Assembly (NCBI RefSeq): GCF_004168585.1 | Contig: NZ_PGVH01000001.1 | Coordinates: 1-64,000 of the forward strand | Origin: Shewanella sp. OPT22 | GTDB lineage: Bacteria; Pseudomonadota; Gammaproteobacteria; Enterobacterales; Shewanellaceae | DNA length: 64,000 nucleotides | Direction of reading: 5' to 3' | The notes under the pieces: model-generated | Told to the model about the DNA's origin: nothing | The model's input: the letters and a program-made list of their open reading frames with translations, nothing else | Databases searched by the model: none | Program-made: the position numbers and the translations under genes | Shown here: positions 46,165 through 55,614 of the stretch, in pieces | How positions within the stretch are numbered: position 1 is the first letter of the stretch | Layout: each line of letters starts with the position of its first letter

Positions 46165-47090
46165 GCGAAGAGTATGCCATCACCGCACAAGGTGTGGTGA
46201 AAAAATTTGGTGAGTTTACCGCCGTGAATGGGCTTGATTTGTTTATCCCTAAAGGGCAGATTTACGGTTTTTTAGGTCCTAACGGCTGTGGTAAATCAAC
46301 CAGTATTCGATTACTCACAGGACTATTAGCCCCAACTGCAGGTGATATCGAAGTACTGGGTTTAAACGTTCCTCAAGAAGCCGAAAAGTTAAAAACAAAA
46401 ATTGGCTATATGACACAAAAGTTTTCTTTATATGACGATTTGAGTGTTGAAGAGAACTTATTCTTTATGGGGCGCATATATGGCCTGCCCGAAGCGTTGT
46501 TAAAAAAACGCCTCACAGCTCAGCTAGAAACCTATGGACTCAGCCAACTTAAAGACAATCGTGTTTCAGGTATGAGTGGTGGGCAAAAACAGCGTTTATC
46601 GTTGGCAGCGGCCACTATTCATCAGCCTGAGCTGTTATTCCTTGATGAGCCTACATCTGCCGTTGACCCAGAGAACCGTCGTGAATTTTGGGAGCAGTTA
46701 TTCGATTTGTGCGAAAGCGGCACAACCATTCTTATCTCTACGCATTATATGGATGAAGCCGAGCGTTGTCACAACCTTGCCATTATGGAAGCTGGCGTCA
46801 TTCGAGCTCATGGATTACCAGAAACATTAATGGATAATCTAGGCGTTACGGTCGTTGAAGTACTTGCTGATAACTTACGGCAAATTAAAGTTCAATTATT
46901 GAAAAGTGAATACATTAATTCTGTGGCTCAGTTAGGCGTTCGTTTAAGAGTTCTCGTCAGCGAAGATATCTCACGGCCTTTGGAATGGCTAAGAGAGCAG
47001 TATCCTGAATTGAGAAACGCGACGCTGGAAATATCACGGGCGAGTTTAGAAGATGTATTTGTCTCTGTGACCGGGGAGGGCAGGCAATGA
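46161..47090 (+). CDS. ABC transporter ATP-binding protein
   Basis: The 309-aa ATPase has Walker A GPNGCGKSTS (38-47), the Q loop GYMTQKFSLYDDLSVEENL, the signature VSGMSGGQKQRLSLA and Walker B LLFLDEPTSAVDP, with the switch His in STHYMDEAERC. The C-terminal 80 residues are a regulatory extension. It resembles the YbhF half-unit rather than the tandem form. It overlaps both neighbours by 4 bp. Confidence 0.94.
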   Translation: MSEEYAITAQGVVKKFGEFTAVNGLDLFIPKGQIYGFLGPNGCGKSTSIRLLTGLLAPTAGDIEVLGLNVPQEAEKLKTKIGYMTQKFSLYDDLSVEENLFFMGRIYGLPEALLKKRLTAQLETYGLSQLKDNRVSGMSGGQKQRLSLAAATIHQPELLFLDEPTSAVDPENRREFWEQLFDLCESGTTILISTHYMDEAERCHNLAIMEAGVIRAHGLPETLMDNLGVTVVEVLADNLRQIKVQLLKSEYINSVAQLGVRLRVLVSEDISRPLEWLREQYPELRNATLEISRASLEDVFVSVTGEGRQ

Positions 47091-48187
47091 AGTCTTCTCG
47101 TCGCATTGGAGCTATGATCTTTAAAGAGTTTCGCCAATTAATGCGGGATCGGATAACACTGATGATGGTCGTGATACTGCCATTACTTGAACTGATGCTT
47201 TACGGTTATGCCATTAATATCGAAATTAAAAATATCCCGATTGGTGTCGTGGATCAGAGCAATTCTGTGTTTGGCCGACAGTTAGTTGAGTCTGTGAAAG
47301 CGACTCAAATTCCTCGAGTTGAACATGTCTACAGCACTGTCAAACAAGCACAAGATGCCCTACGCAAAGGTAAAGTAAGAGCAGTATTAGTTTTACCTCC
47401 AGACTTTATGCAGCGGGTTGCACAAGGTCGAATTTTAGGTCAATGGCTGGTGGACGGTTCTGACACTTTAGTGAGTGGGGCTTTCAAGGCATTGGAAAAT
47501 ATGCCCTTAACTGATTTTGATATACCTGTCCGAAAAGCCGCCCCTGAGCGAACGTTCGAGACAACCATCTTTTATAACCCGAATCAGCGCAGTGCGGTCA
47601 ATATTGTACCGGGATTAGCTGGGGTGATTCTTACCATGACAATGGTCATGTTCACCAGTCTCGCAATTGTTCGAGAACAGGAGAGAGGCAACATTGAGTT
47701 ATTGATCACCACGCCGATTCAACCACTTGAACTGATGGTCGCCAAGATCGTGCCTTACATTGTGGTTGGTTTAGTGCAGGTTGCGATCATCCTTGGTGTT
47801 GGGCATGTATTGTTCGATGTGCCGATTAATGGCTCTTTGATACAAGTGTTGCTTGTGACGCTGTCTTTCATTGCCGCCAGTTTAACGTTAGGTTTATTAC
47901 TCTCAACGATCGCTCAAACACAGATGCAAGCAATGCAAATGACGGTATTTATTTTACTGCCGTCAATTCTATTATCTGGATTTGCGTTTTCTTATGATGC
48001 GATGCCAGTCGCAGCTCAATGGATTGCGGAAGCTCTGCCAGCAACGCACTTTATGAGATTGATACGCGGCGTGGTGTTACGAGACGCAAGTGTCATCGAT
48101 ATGTGGCCGGATACGTTATGGTTGCTGGTCTTCACATTCTTGGGCATTTTGATTGCAGCTAAACGCTTTAGCAAGTCACTGGATTAA
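47087..48187 (+). CDS. ABC-2 family permease
   Basis: The 366-aa protein has one membrane helix near 28-46 and a large periplasmic loop (50-170, GVVDQSNSVFGRQLVESVKA). A five-helix core at about 175-360 contains MVMFTSLAIVREQERGNIELLITTPIQPLELMVAK, the coupling motif of YbhR/YbhS-type permeases. With the HlyD lipoprotein and ATPase it forms a complete tripartite exporter, probably for drugs, lipids or similar compounds. Only one permease gene is present, so it would act as a homodimer. Confidence 0.92.
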   Translation: MKSSRRIGAMIFKEFRQLMRDRITLMMVVILPLLELMLYGYAINIEIKNIPIGVVDQSNSVFGRQLVESVKATQIPRVEHVYSTVKQAQDALRKGKVRAVLVLPPDFMQRVAQGRILGQWLVDGSDTLVSGAFKALENMPLTDFDIPVRKAAPERTFETTIFYNPNQRSAVNIVPGLAGVILTMTMVMFTSLAIVREQERGNIELLITTPIQPLELMVAKIVPYIVVGLVQVAIILGVGHVLFDVPINGSLIQVLLVTLSFIAASLTLGLLLSTIAQTQMQAMQMTVFILLPSILLSGFAFSYDAMPVAAQWIAEALPATHFMRLIRGVVLRDASVIDMWPDTLWLLVFTFLGILIAAKRFSKSLD

Positions 48188-48352
48188 GCGTATTTATCCA
48201 TTTCATTTCAGCAATTCGATAAGTTTGAGTATTGAGAGTATCAGGCATTAAAGCGTTATTTTGTCTTATTGCTAAGACACTTCTCTTCCAATTATGGAAC
48301 TTACATTTAATTAACAACTCTATAGTTTCAGTGATGAAATTTGGAGTGAACA

Positions 48353-49186
48353 TTGTTACAGGGATTAAACGCATCATGGCAGTATGATGAAATTGAGTGC
48401 ATAGAGCGGCACGCGTATGCTGAAGATGGAGCTGAGTTCGTTGAGTTTTCTGTTGACGATTCAACTCATTCCAACAGTCATGGTTGTGCTTCTCAATCGC
48501 TACATACTCAACATAAAGATATCAGTTTGGTGGTGTTACTTCATGTTGCCTTATTCTGGTTTCTTGCGAGCAGCTGGCAAGCACCCAATAAGGTCGAGCA
48601 ATTACAATTACTGCAAAAACCAATGCTTCCAAAGCTAAAGGCATTTTTATATCAAATGCCGAGTACACCTCAACAACAAGTGCCTGAAGAAAAGAGTCAC
48701 CCCGTAACCGTTGTAGAACCTGAAATTAAAAGTACATCTGAAGCTATTATCGAAGCATCGATTGTTACTGAGCTTGAAATAAAAAACAAACAGCAATCAG
48801 CAGAGACGTTAGAACAAGAGACGCCCAAAGATTTCAACTTTAAAGCCGCCACTCAGTCTTATTTACAGCGACAACAACAGCAGAAATTTGAATCTTTAGC
48901 ATTCGGCAATGAACAGTATCGTTATGGTTCACTGAGCGAAATGACGCCCCAGATGAAACAAGAGTGGTTACCGGCTAGAGAGACGTTTGCTGAGGTGGAG
49001 AACTTAGATCATCAGTTTGACCCTAACCGAATCATTCGAGAAGGACATGAATGTTTTCGAATCGTAAAACATTATAATCCCATAGCGGGAGATAAAGAAA
49101 ACTTGGGGTATAAATTTAAATGTGGCAAGACGGATCAAGAAAAAGCACTTGCGGCGAGTTTAGGTAAGTACCTTAAAAAACAGTAA
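48353..49186 (+). CDS. Single-pass, TonB-like architecture protein of unknown function, 277 aa
   Basis: I do not recognise this protein. The N-terminal 55 residues are acidic and cytoplasmic. One membrane helix follows (about 58-75, ISLVVLLHVALFWFLASSW), then a Pro/Glu-rich stretch (VPEEKSHPVTVVEPEIKSTS), and a C-terminal part with two Cys (EGHECFRI, FKCGKT). This is the general layout of TonB-like proteins, but no TonB C-terminal motif is seen. The start is TTG 48353 with GGAG six bases before it. The stop codon lies inside an array of AAACAGT repeats. Confidence 0.68.
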   Translation: MLQGLNASWQYDEIECIERHAYAEDGAEFVEFSVDDSTHSNSHGCASQSLHTQHKDISLVVLLHVALFWFLASSWQAPNKVEQLQLLQKPMLPKLKAFLYQMPSTPQQQVPEEKSHPVTVVEPEIKSTSEAIIEASIVTELEIKNKQQSAETLEQETPKDFNFKAATQSYLQRQQQQKFESLAFGNEQYRYGSLSEMTPQMKQEWLPARETFAEVENLDHQFDPNRIIREGHECFRIVKHYNPIAGDKENLGYKFKCGKTDQEKALAASLGKYLKKQ

Positions 49187-49212
49187 ACAGTAAACAGTAA
49201 ACAGTAAACAGT
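49178..49212 (+). repeat. Heptamer array (AAACAGT)x5 at the end of the 277-aa gene
   Basis: Five perfect copies of AAACAGT begin in the last codons of the upstream gene. Its TAA stop is at 49184-49186, inside the array. A unit of 7 is not a multiple of 3, so copy changes before the stop would shift the C-terminal reading frame. Confidence 0.92.
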
Positions 49213-49280
49213 ACAGAGTTCATACAAGATGGCTATGGTAGTTTTGTGGCTGTTTTATCCTTTTAAAGAAGATGTTAGCT

Positions 49281-49616
49281 ATGAAAAAGTATTTAGCCAT
49301 CCTGGTTTTTACATTGCTACCCATTTCTGCATTTGCCCAAAGTACGGGTAATAGAAATATTGATACCTTATCATTTAATGTGATCAGTAAATCACCGGCA
49401 AATGAAAAAGATGTATACATTACAACTGAGCAAACAATGATCAACCCTGCGAATTGCAGTCAGACGTCTTATTTACTCCCGGTTAACGCAAACTACGATC
49501 GTGAGCTAAATATGTTGCAAGTGGCTTCTGATGTATCAGTGATATTTGAAATTTCTGACAGCGAATGCTCACATGATCATCCGTTAATTACTCAGCTTAC
49601 TTTGAAATGGTGGTAG
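49281..49616 (+). CDS. Small exported protein, 111 aa
   Basis: The protein has a signal peptide (MKKYLAILVFTLLPISAFAQ) and a mature part of about 92 residues with two Cys (ANCSQTS, DSECSHD) that could form a disulfide. It is predicted beta-rich and ends KWW. ATG 49281 is preferred over 49272 because AAAGAAG lies nine bases before it. No family is recognised. It may be co-expressed with the 277-aa protein. Confidence 0.66.
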   Translation: MKKYLAILVFTLLPISAFAQSTGNRNIDTLSFNVISKSPANEKDVYITTEQTMINPANCSQTSYLLPVNANYDRELNMLQVASDVSVIFEISDSECSHDHPLITQLTLKWW

Positions 49617-49629
49617 AAGGATGTTAAGT

Positions 49630-49651
49630 AAGGCTCCGAGAACAGAGCCTT
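49630..49651. terminator. Hairpin between the convergent small exported protein and gcvT
   Basis: AAGGCTC (49630-49636) pairs with GAGCCTT (49645-49651) over an 8-nt loop. The flanking T runs are short on both strands, so termination strength is uncertain. Confidence 0.5.
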
Positions 49652-49674
49652 TAAATTGAGCTCATAAAGTGTCA

Positions 49675-50793
49675 TTAGCCACGATAGTAACGCTGCGTTA
49701 CAAATGGCATCTTCGCTACTTGCATTGGTAATTTCTTACCACGAACTTCAGCAAAAATTTCAGTATCTAGTGCGGCATACTCAGGTTTGACGTAGCCCAT
49801 AGCAATAGGATGACCCACGCTAGGCCCTGCAGTACCGCTAGTAACCACGCCAATTTTTTCTCCATCAGCATTGTACAACTCCGCACCTTCACGCACAGGC
49901 GCTTTAGCTAAACCTTTCATACCTACACGCTTGCGAGATACATCTTTAGTGACGATTTCAGTTAAGATTTTATCTGCACCAGGGAAACCGCCAGCACGTT
50001 CACCGTCAGTGCGACGAACTTTGCTGATAGCCCATAATAGGCTTGCTTCAACAGGGGTTGTCGTCGTATCAATGTCATGTCCGTACAAACACAAACCAGA
50101 CTCTAGGCGTAATGAATCACGAGCACCCAAGCCAATCCATTCAACTTCATCTTCAGCTAATAGCTTACGAGTGATGCTTTCAGCTTTGTCCGCTGGAATT
50201 GAAATTTCAAAACCGTCTTCACCGGTATAACCCGCACGACCGATAATGCATTCAGCGCCATCGATGTCCACACGGCGGCTGTCCATAAATACCATAGTCG
50301 ATACTTCAGGTAATAAGCGAGCCATTACCTCAGCGGCTTTAGGACCTTGAAGTGCAAGCAATGCACGATCAGGCATTTCAGTAAGTTCAACACCGTCAAC
50401 AAGGTTAGCTTGCATATGAGCAATGTCTTGCTCTTTACAAGCGGCATTAACAACCACAAATAAGCCATCACCTAAGTTACTGACCATCAGATCATCCATC
50501 AAGCCGCCTTGTTCATTGGTGAACAACGCATACTTTTGTTTGCCTTCTGGTAAATCACTGATATCAACAGGCGTTAAGTTTTCAAGCATTTGAGCGGCGT
50601 TTGCACCTTTCAGGAACACTTGTCCCATGTGCGAAACATCAAATAGACCAGCGGCATCACGAGTGTGAAGGTGCTCTTTTTTAACGCCTAGCGGATACTG
50701 AACTGGCATTTCATAGCCAGCAAACGGCACCATTTTAGCTTCTGCTTCTAGGTGTAAATTGTATAAAGGAGTGCGAAGTAAGTCCTGTGACAT
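49675..50793 (-). CDS. gcvT: Glycine cleavage system T protein (aminomethyltransferase)
   Basis: The T protein transfers the methylene unit from aminomethyl-lipoyl H protein to tetrahydrofolate and releases ammonia. The 372-aa protein has LHLEAEAKMVPFAGYEMPVQY (15-35), AGLFDVSHMGQV, GRAGYTGEDGFE, GARDSLRLESGLCLYGHD with the catalytic Asp, and GTAGPSVGHPIAMGYV. It is separated from gcvH and gcvP, which lie on the opposite strand about 5 kb away. A palindrome divides it from the symporter gene. Confidence 0.97.
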   Translation of the reverse strand: MSQDLLRTPLYNLHLEAEAKMVPFAGYEMPVQYPLGVKKEHLHTRDAAGLFDVSHMGQVFLKGANAAQMLENLTPVDISDLPEGKQKYALFTNEQGGLMDDLMVSNLGDGLFVVVNAACKEQDIAHMQANLVDGVELTEMPDRALLALQGPKAAEVMARLLPEVSTMVFMDSRRVDIDGAECIIGRAGYTGEDGFEISIPADKAESITRKLLAEDEVEWIGLGARDSLRLESGLCLYGHDIDTTTTPVEASLLWAISKVRRTDGERAGGFPGADKILTEIVTKDVSRKRVGMKGLAKAPVREGAELYNADGEKIGVVTSGTAGPSVGHPIAMGYVKPEYAALDTEIFAEVRGKKLPMQVAKMPFVTQRYYRG

Positions 50794-50818
50794 AACAATA
50801 CCACTTATAAGTTAAGTC

Positions 50819-50841
50819 TAAGCCGTCGAATCGACGGCTTA
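50819..50841. terminator. Palindrome between the symporter gene and gcvT
   Basis: TAAGCCGTCGA-A-TCGACGGCTTA is a perfect inverted repeat lying 20 bp after the symporter stop. On the minus strand it is followed by GACTTAAC rather than a T run, so it may act as a weak terminator or RNA-processing site inside a symporter-gcvT message. Confidence 0.5.
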
Positions 50842-50861
50842 ATTGATGATGAAAGAGAGAG

Positions 50862-52226
50862 TTAGTCGTCTACGTTAACGTTTTTACCAGCAAAGTAATC
50901 ACGAGTCAGTTTGAAGACGATAGGGCTAAGCAGTACCAAAGCAATCAAGTTAGGAATTGCCATCATTGCATTCATGGTATCAGCCAGTAACCAGATGAAC
51001 TCTAGTGATCCTGCAGCACCGATTGGAACAACAAGAATCCAAAGAATACGGAAAGGTTTAACCCCTTTTACACCGAAGAAGTATTGAACACATTTTTCAC
51101 CGTAAACACTCCAACCTAAAATTGTTGTGAATGCGAATACTGTTAATGCAATAGCAACTAAGTCATCACCAAACGGAATCGCTGAGCTGAATGCTTTTGC
51201 GGTTAGCGCAGCACCAGTTTCACCCGATGTCCACTCACCTGATACGACAATCGCCAGACCAGTAATCGTACATACTACTAGCGTATCGATAAACGTACCT
51301 AGCATTGCCACTAAGCCTTGAGCAACAGGGTTATGAGTTTGCGCTGCTGCGTGAGCAATTGGCGCACTACCAAGACCGGCTTCGTTTGAGAATACACCAC
51401 GTGCCACACCAAAGCGGATAGCGGCCCAAACTGCTGCACCTGCGAAACCACCTTGTGCTGCTGTACCTGTGAATGCAGATTCAATGATTAATGAGAACGC
51501 CGCTGGGATATCAGCAATGTGATAACCAAGAACGACAACACCAGCGGTGATGTAGAAAATCGCCATCATTGGAACCAGTTTACCGGCAACATCACCGATA
51601 CGTTTGATACCACCCATCAGGACGGCACCAACCAATACCATTAACACGATGCCAGTAACAATTGGTGAGATACCAAATGTTGATTCAAGTGCGTTAGCTA
51701 CTGAGTTTGCTTGTACTGTGTTACCAATACCGAAACCAGCAATAGAGCCGAATAATGCGAATGCACCACCTAACCATGACCACTTACTTTTAAGGCCATT
51801 TTTGATGTAGTACATTGGGCCACCAATGTGCTCACCGTTAGCATCTGTTTCACGGTATTTAACGGCAAGTACCGCTTCAGCATACTTGGTTGCCATACCC
51901 ACTAATGCAGTTACCCACATCCAGAATAGTGCACCAGGGCCACCTAAGAAAATTGCTGTTGCAACACCGGCAATATTACCCGTACCAATGGTTGCAGAAA
52001 GAGATGTCATTAGAGCGTTAAATGGGCTGATTTCACCTTTAACGTCTTTGTCTTTATCAGGAACTCGACCTTGCCACATCAGTTTGAAGCCTGCGCCAAG
52101 TTTTAACACTGGCATCAACTTTAAACCAAACGTTAAAAATAACCCGACCCCGAGAATAAGAACCAGCATGGGTACACCCCATACGATCCCATTAATGTAG
52201 GATAGAAAATTACTTACCAAATCCAT
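50862..52226 (-). CDS. Alanine/glycine:sodium symporter (AGCS family)
   Basis: The 454-aa integral membrane transporter has eleven or so helices. TSLSATIGTGNIAGVATAI (near 75-95) and GPGALFWMWVTALVGMATKYAE are the AGCS signatures; NEAGLGSAPIAHAAA follows in the middle. The family takes up alanine or glycine with Na+. Its place upstream of gcvT, on the same strand, and next to the glycine-cleavage genes points to glycine as substrate. A GTTTCC/GGAAAC palindrome lies about 320 bp upstream. Confidence 0.95.
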   Translation of the reverse strand: MDLVSNFLSYINGIVWGVPMLVLILGVGLFLTFGLKLMPVLKLGAGFKLMWQGRVPDKDKDVKGEISPFNALMTSLSATIGTGNIAGVATAIFLGGPGALFWMWVTALVGMATKYAEAVLAVKYRETDANGEHIGGPMYYIKNGLKSKWSWLGGAFALFGSIAGFGIGNTVQANSVANALESTFGISPIVTGIVLMVLVGAVLMGGIKRIGDVAGKLVPMMAIFYITAGVVVLGYHIADIPAAFSLIIESAFTGTAAQGGFAGAAVWAAIRFGVARGVFSNEAGLGSAPIAHAAAQTHNPVAQGLVAMLGTFIDTLVVCTITGLAIVVSGEWTSGETGAALTAKAFSSAIPFGDDLVAIALTVFAFTTILGWSVYGEKCVQYFFGVKGVKPFRILWILVVPIGAAGSLEFIWLLADTMNAMMAIPNLIALVLLSPIVFKLTRDYFAGKNVNVDD

Positions 52227-52799
52227 AGTAACCTCATTTGTTGTTATTATCTTCGCAACTTTAATGTTGCGTTATTGTGCATTTTCTTTTGGCTTTTGAT
52301 TCTAAGCTTCATTGTTATTGAAACGGCAAGTCACAAAAGCTAAAAGTTAAGACCGCCTATTTTCGTTTTTATTTCCCTGAGCACGATCTTAAGTAACACC
52401 CAAACTGACACTTAACCAACATCGTATTCAAGGTAGAAAACTGGTTCCAACTCTGGTTTGCGATAAGCAGAAACACTTCAGTTAATCCGCTCTCACACTG
52501 GTCAACTGTAACGACTTAACGCTTACGTTAAAGCTGGAATCCAAGTTTCCTATCGGAAACAAAGTAGACTTTTAAAATATAAAATCAACCTTTTTTTAAC
52601 AAAAAAGTGCGACAAATAATCATAATTGATACAAGTTGATTTATCTATGTTAATGATTTTTATTGATTATGTGTGGAAGTTGGTGATGTGTATATTAAAT
52701 GGCTAAAGTTGACGCTTTGGTAAACTTCAGTTGTCCTCATTAAGAGGACAGACCAGAAGGACGGCAGTGATATGAGAGTGAAATAAGAGTAGCTGTGGG
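52227..52799. promoter_or_regulatory. Intergenic region upstream of the symporter
   Basis: These 573 bp hold no credible gene. I looked for a glycine riboswitch on the minus strand (GGAGAG, CCGAAGGGGCAA, CTCTGGAG-type segments) and found none. The only clear signals are the palindrome at 52545-52560, the inverted repeat CGCAACATT/AATGTTGCG-like bases near 52255-52275, and TAAAGTTGACG at 52704-52714, repeated at 53617-53627. Confidence 0.5.
52545..52560. promoter_or_regulatory. Candidate operator upstream of the symporter
   Basis: GTTTCCTATCGGAAAC is a perfect 6-bp inverted repeat with a 4-bp centre. A related sequence, GTTTCCAATACGAAAA, lies at 53556-53571 before the XRE regulator and glyA. 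Both are preceded by A. It is a candidate site for the neighbouring XRE-cupin regulator. Confidence 0.5.
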
Positions 52800-53465
52800 T
52801 TATGAAGTCGTGATCCAAAGTATGAGTGCATCTTCCTCGCTGCTTGATACAACAAGATGTCCCATGCTGGCATCGTAATAAGCACTGTCTCCAGCCTTAA
52901 GTGTACGAGGTTGGTAAAACTCAGTCAGTAATTGCGCTTCACCTTCTAATACTAAGAGAAACTCCTCTCCGTCATGGCGAACCCAATCACCAAAGTCATC
53001 AAAACTACGAGCATGAACGCGGCTTTTATATGGCAGCATCTTTTTACTGCTGAGCTGAGTAGCTAAGAGTTCATGTTCGTAAGTCGTAGTGAGATGCTGC
53101 TGACCTTTTCCTTGTTCAGTGATATCTCGGCGACCAGTGGCCTGCTGCTGCTTAGGCTCCACAAACAGTTGAGGGATCTCAATATCTAGACCTTTTGCCA
53201 ATTTTTGTAGGATTGCAAAGGTCGGAGAGATCTGCTCATTTTCAATTTTTGAAAGCGTAGATTTCGCTACACCAGTACGTTTGCTGGCATCTTCAAGTGT
53301 CAATTGATACTGAGTACGAATTTTTTTGAGAATTTTTCCTATGTTTACCGGGTCTTCTGCTGTGAAGCTGTCTTCTTGCCGAGCTACAGCTTCTGACGGG
53401 TAGACATCAATATTTCCATTGTCTTTCATATCTGATCTGGCGTTGGTATTGAACATTCTGTTCAC
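52800..53465 (-). CDS. XRE family regulator with cupin sensor domain
   Basis: The 221-aa regulator has an HTH_3 domain at about 42-100 (IGKILKKIRTQYQLTLEDAS, TGVAKSTLSKIENEQISPTF) and a C-terminal cupin (DDFGDWVRHDGEEFLLVLEGEAQLL, GDSAYYDASMGH). Regulators of this class control amino-acid and amine use and bind small ligands in the cupin. It lies between the symporter and the divergent glyA-gcvH-gcvP genes, so it is likely the local glycine-use regulator. The start is uncertain among GTG 53465, ATG 53456 and ATG 53429. Confidence 0.9.
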   Translation of the reverse strand: MNRMFNTNARSDMKDNGNIDVYPSEAVARQEDSFTAEDPVNIGKILKKIRTQYQLTLEDASKRTGVAKSTLSKIENEQISPTFAILQKLAKGLDIEIPQLFVEPKQQQATGRRDITEQGKGQQHLTTTYEHELLATQLSSKKMLPYKSRVHARSFDDFGDWVRHDGEEFLLVLEGEAQLLTEFYQPRTLKAGDSAYYDASMGHLVVSSSEEDALILWITTS

Positions 53466-53843
53466 ATTGTTACATATTTTCCCATTCAGCTATATAGGCA
53501 CCGAATTAGAATTATTACTCAATTGTTGGAAATAAATTCGATCATATGAGAAAAAGTTTCCAATACGAAAAATAATTGTTGATTGCTCATTTTTTCCCTG
53601 TTATGTTTTAAAAATGTAAAGTTGACGTAAACAGTCATGAGACTCTCATCACTGGATAGGTAAAGGAATTAACCTTACTTACATTTTTCGTCAAAAAGAC
53701 CCAGCAAATAACGATAATTACAATTGGGCTTCTTTCCCCCGGATTTGTGGATTCTCGTTTTTAAGCGCTTTGCTTGCTGGTGTATGGATTAAGCCAAACG
53801 GAGCCAACTTGTCAATCAAGCTCTGTTGAAATGAGGATATATC
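53466..53843. promoter_or_regulatory. Divergent regulatory region between the regulator gene and glyA
   Basis: These 378 bp have no gene. They hold the candidate operator at 53556-53571 and an AT-rich stretch near 53560-53620. TTGACG at 53622-53627 could be a -35 box but has no convincing -10 at 17 bp. The glyA ribosome site is GAGGATA just before ATG 53844. No glycine riboswitch is visible. Confidence 0.5.
53556..53571. promoter_or_regulatory. Second copy of the candidate XRE-cupin operator
   Basis: GTTTCCAATACGAAAA shares GTTTCC-AT-GAAA with the palindrome at 52545-52560, but its right arm is imperfect. It lies about 90 bp before the regulator start and 270 bp before glyA. Confidence 0.42.
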
Positions 53844-55151
53844 ATGGAAAAGGTAGCAGCAGTAACATACAGTGACCGTGAACTAGAAAGTTTCTTCTCT
53901 TCCGACTTAGCTTCAGTAGATGGCGCAGTAATGCAGACCATCAGTCAAGAAAGCACTCGTCAACAAAATCAAATTGAGCTTATTGCTTCAGAAAACATCG
54001 TGTCAAAAGCGGTAATGGAAGCTCAAGGTTCATTACTTACTAATAAATATGCTGAAGGCTATCCAGGTCGTCGTTATTACGGTGGTTGTGAGCATGTTGA
54101 TGTTGTAGAAAAGTTGGCTCAAGACCGTGCAAAGCAATTATTTACTGCTGAATACGTCAACGTACAACCACATTCAGGCGCACAAGCTAACGGTGCTGTT
54201 AAGTTAGCACTCCTGCAACCGGGTGACACGATTTTAGGGATGTCATTGGATGCGGGTGGTCACTTAACTCATGGCGCTCGTCCTGCTCAATCAGGTAAAT
54301 GGTTTAAAGCCGTTCAGTATGGTGTGCGTCAAGACTCGCTTCATATTGATTATGATCAGGTTGAAGCACTTGCTAAAGAACATAAGCCAAAATTGATCAT
54401 CGCAGGTGGCTCAGCCATTCCTCGTCAGATTGATTTTGCACGTTTTCGTGCTATCGCCGATGAAGTCGGTGCTTATTTGATGGTAGATATGGCTCATATC
54501 GCAGGTTTAATTGCGACGGGTCATCATGCAAATCCACTTCCACATGCGCATGTTGTCACTACCACTACTCATAAAACACTTCGCGGTCCGCGCGGTGGCA
54601 TGATTTTAACCAACCACGAAGACATTGCTAAGAAGATTAATTCTGCAGTATTCCCAGGTCTTCAAGGTGGCCCATTAATGCACGTTATTGCAGGTAAAGC
54701 GGTTGCTTTTGGTGAAGCGCTAGAGCCAGGCTTTGAAAGCTACATTTCACGTGTATTACAAAATGCAAAAGTGTTGGCCGAAACGTTACAAGGTCGTGGT
54801 TGTGACATCGTTACCGGTGGTACAGATACTCACTTGATGCTGGTTGATCTTCGTCCTAAAAGACTGAAAGGTAATGCTGCTGAAGAAAGTTTAGAGCGTG
54901 CAGGTATCACTTGTAATAAAAACGGCATTCCATTCGATACTGAAAAACCAATGGTGACTTCAGGTGTTCGTCTTGGTACACCAGCGGGCACAACGCGTGG
55001 TTTTGGTGTTGAAGAATTTACCTTAATCGGTAACTGGATTGGTGACGTTCTAGATGGTCTTGCCACTAACCCAGAAGATAATTCTAAGGTTGAACAAGAA
55101 GTGCTTGAAAAAGTAGAAGCCCTTTGTGAAAAGTTCCCTTTATACAACTAA
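53844..55151 (+). CDS. glyA: Serine hydroxymethyltransferase
   Basis: The 435-aa PLP enzyme interconverts serine and glycine with tetrahydrofolate. [64 protein letters not shown] and the PLP Lys motif [14 protein letters not shown] are all present. It is first in a glyA-gcvH-gcvP row, so it is probably the glycine-catabolic copy that uses the methylene-THF made by glycine cleavage. The housekeeping glyA would then be elsewhere. The order resembles that on Vibrio chromosomes. Confidence 0.97.
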   Translation: MEKVAAVTYSDRELESFFSSDLASVDGAVMQTISQESTRQQNQIELIASENIVSKAVMEAQGSLLTNKYAEGYPGRRYYGGCEHVDVVEKLAQDRAKQLFTAEYVNVQPHSGAQANGAVKLALLQPGDTILGMSLDAGGHLTHGARPAQSGKWFKAVQYGVRQDSLHIDYDQVEALAKEHKPKLIIAGGSAIPRQIDFARFRAIADEVGAYLMVDMAHIAGLIATGHHANPLPHAHVVTTTTHKTLRGPRGGMILTNHEDIAKKINSAVFPGLQGGPLMHVIAGKAVAFGEALEPGFESYISRVLQNAKVLAETLQGRGCDIVTGGTDTHLMLVDLRPKRLKGNAAEESLERAGITCNKNGIPFDTEKPMVTSGVRLGTPAGTTRGFGVEEFTLIGNWIGDVLDGLATNPEDNSKVEQEVLEKVEALCEKFPLYN

Positions 55152-55227
55152 GTCGTATTTTTCACATCCGCAGCAGCGGGTGTGATTGCAAAAAATAAAA
55201 AACAAGAATTCAAAGCAGGAAAAGATT

Positions 55228-55614
55228 ATGAGTGTTGCAGCAAATTACAAATTCGCAAAAAGCCATGAGTGGGTCAAAGACAATGGTGATGGCACCGTAA
55301 CCGTAGGTGTTTCTGAGCACGCTCAAGGTCTATTGGGTGATGTGGTATTCGTTGAATTACCTGAAGTGGGCGAAGACACGACGGCAACGGAAGGTTTCTC
55401 TTTAGTTGAGTCAGTAAAAGCAGCATCAGACGTTTACGCTCCGGTATCAGGTGAAATCCTTGAAGTGAATGAAGAGCTTGAAGACAGCCCTGAATTAGTT
55501 AACGAGTCACCGTTTAAAGGTGGCTGGATTGCAAAAATTAAGTTAAGTGACGCATCAGAGTTAGCAAACTTAATGGATGAAGCCACTTACTTAGCAGGCT
55601 TAGATAGCGAGTAA
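55228..55614 (+). CDS. gcvH: Glycine cleavage system H protein
   Basis: The lipoyl carrier shuttles the aminomethyl group from P protein to T protein. It has 128 residues from ATG 55228, which has AGGAAA upstream; the frame is open to 55186 but the family starts at MS.AANYKF. FAKSHEWV, GVSEHAQGLLGDVVFVELPEVG and the lipoylation site LVESVKAASDVYAPV are all seen. It is 76 bp after glyA, with a hairpin (CACATCCGC/GCGGGTGTG, 55162-55183) in the gap. Confidence 0.96.
   Translation: MSVAANYKFAKSHEWVKDNGDGTVTVGVSEHAQGLLGDVVFVELPEVGEDTTATEGFSLVESVKAASDVYAPVSGEILEVNEELEDSPELVNESPFKGGWIAKIKLSDASELANLMDEATYLAGLDSE

Noticed and set aside
50820-50840. Strong terminator between symporter and gcvT
   Set aside because: The palindrome is perfect but lacks a T run and a real loop, so it is listed only as a weak site.
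53617-53627. TAAAGTTGACG shared with 52704-52714 as a second operator
   Set aside because: Only 11 bp, not palindromic, and TTGAC is common in promoters; not strong enough to call.
52227-53843. Glycine riboswitch before the symporter or glyA
   Set aside because: Expected because of the glycine genes, but the conserved aptamer segments are not visible on either strand.
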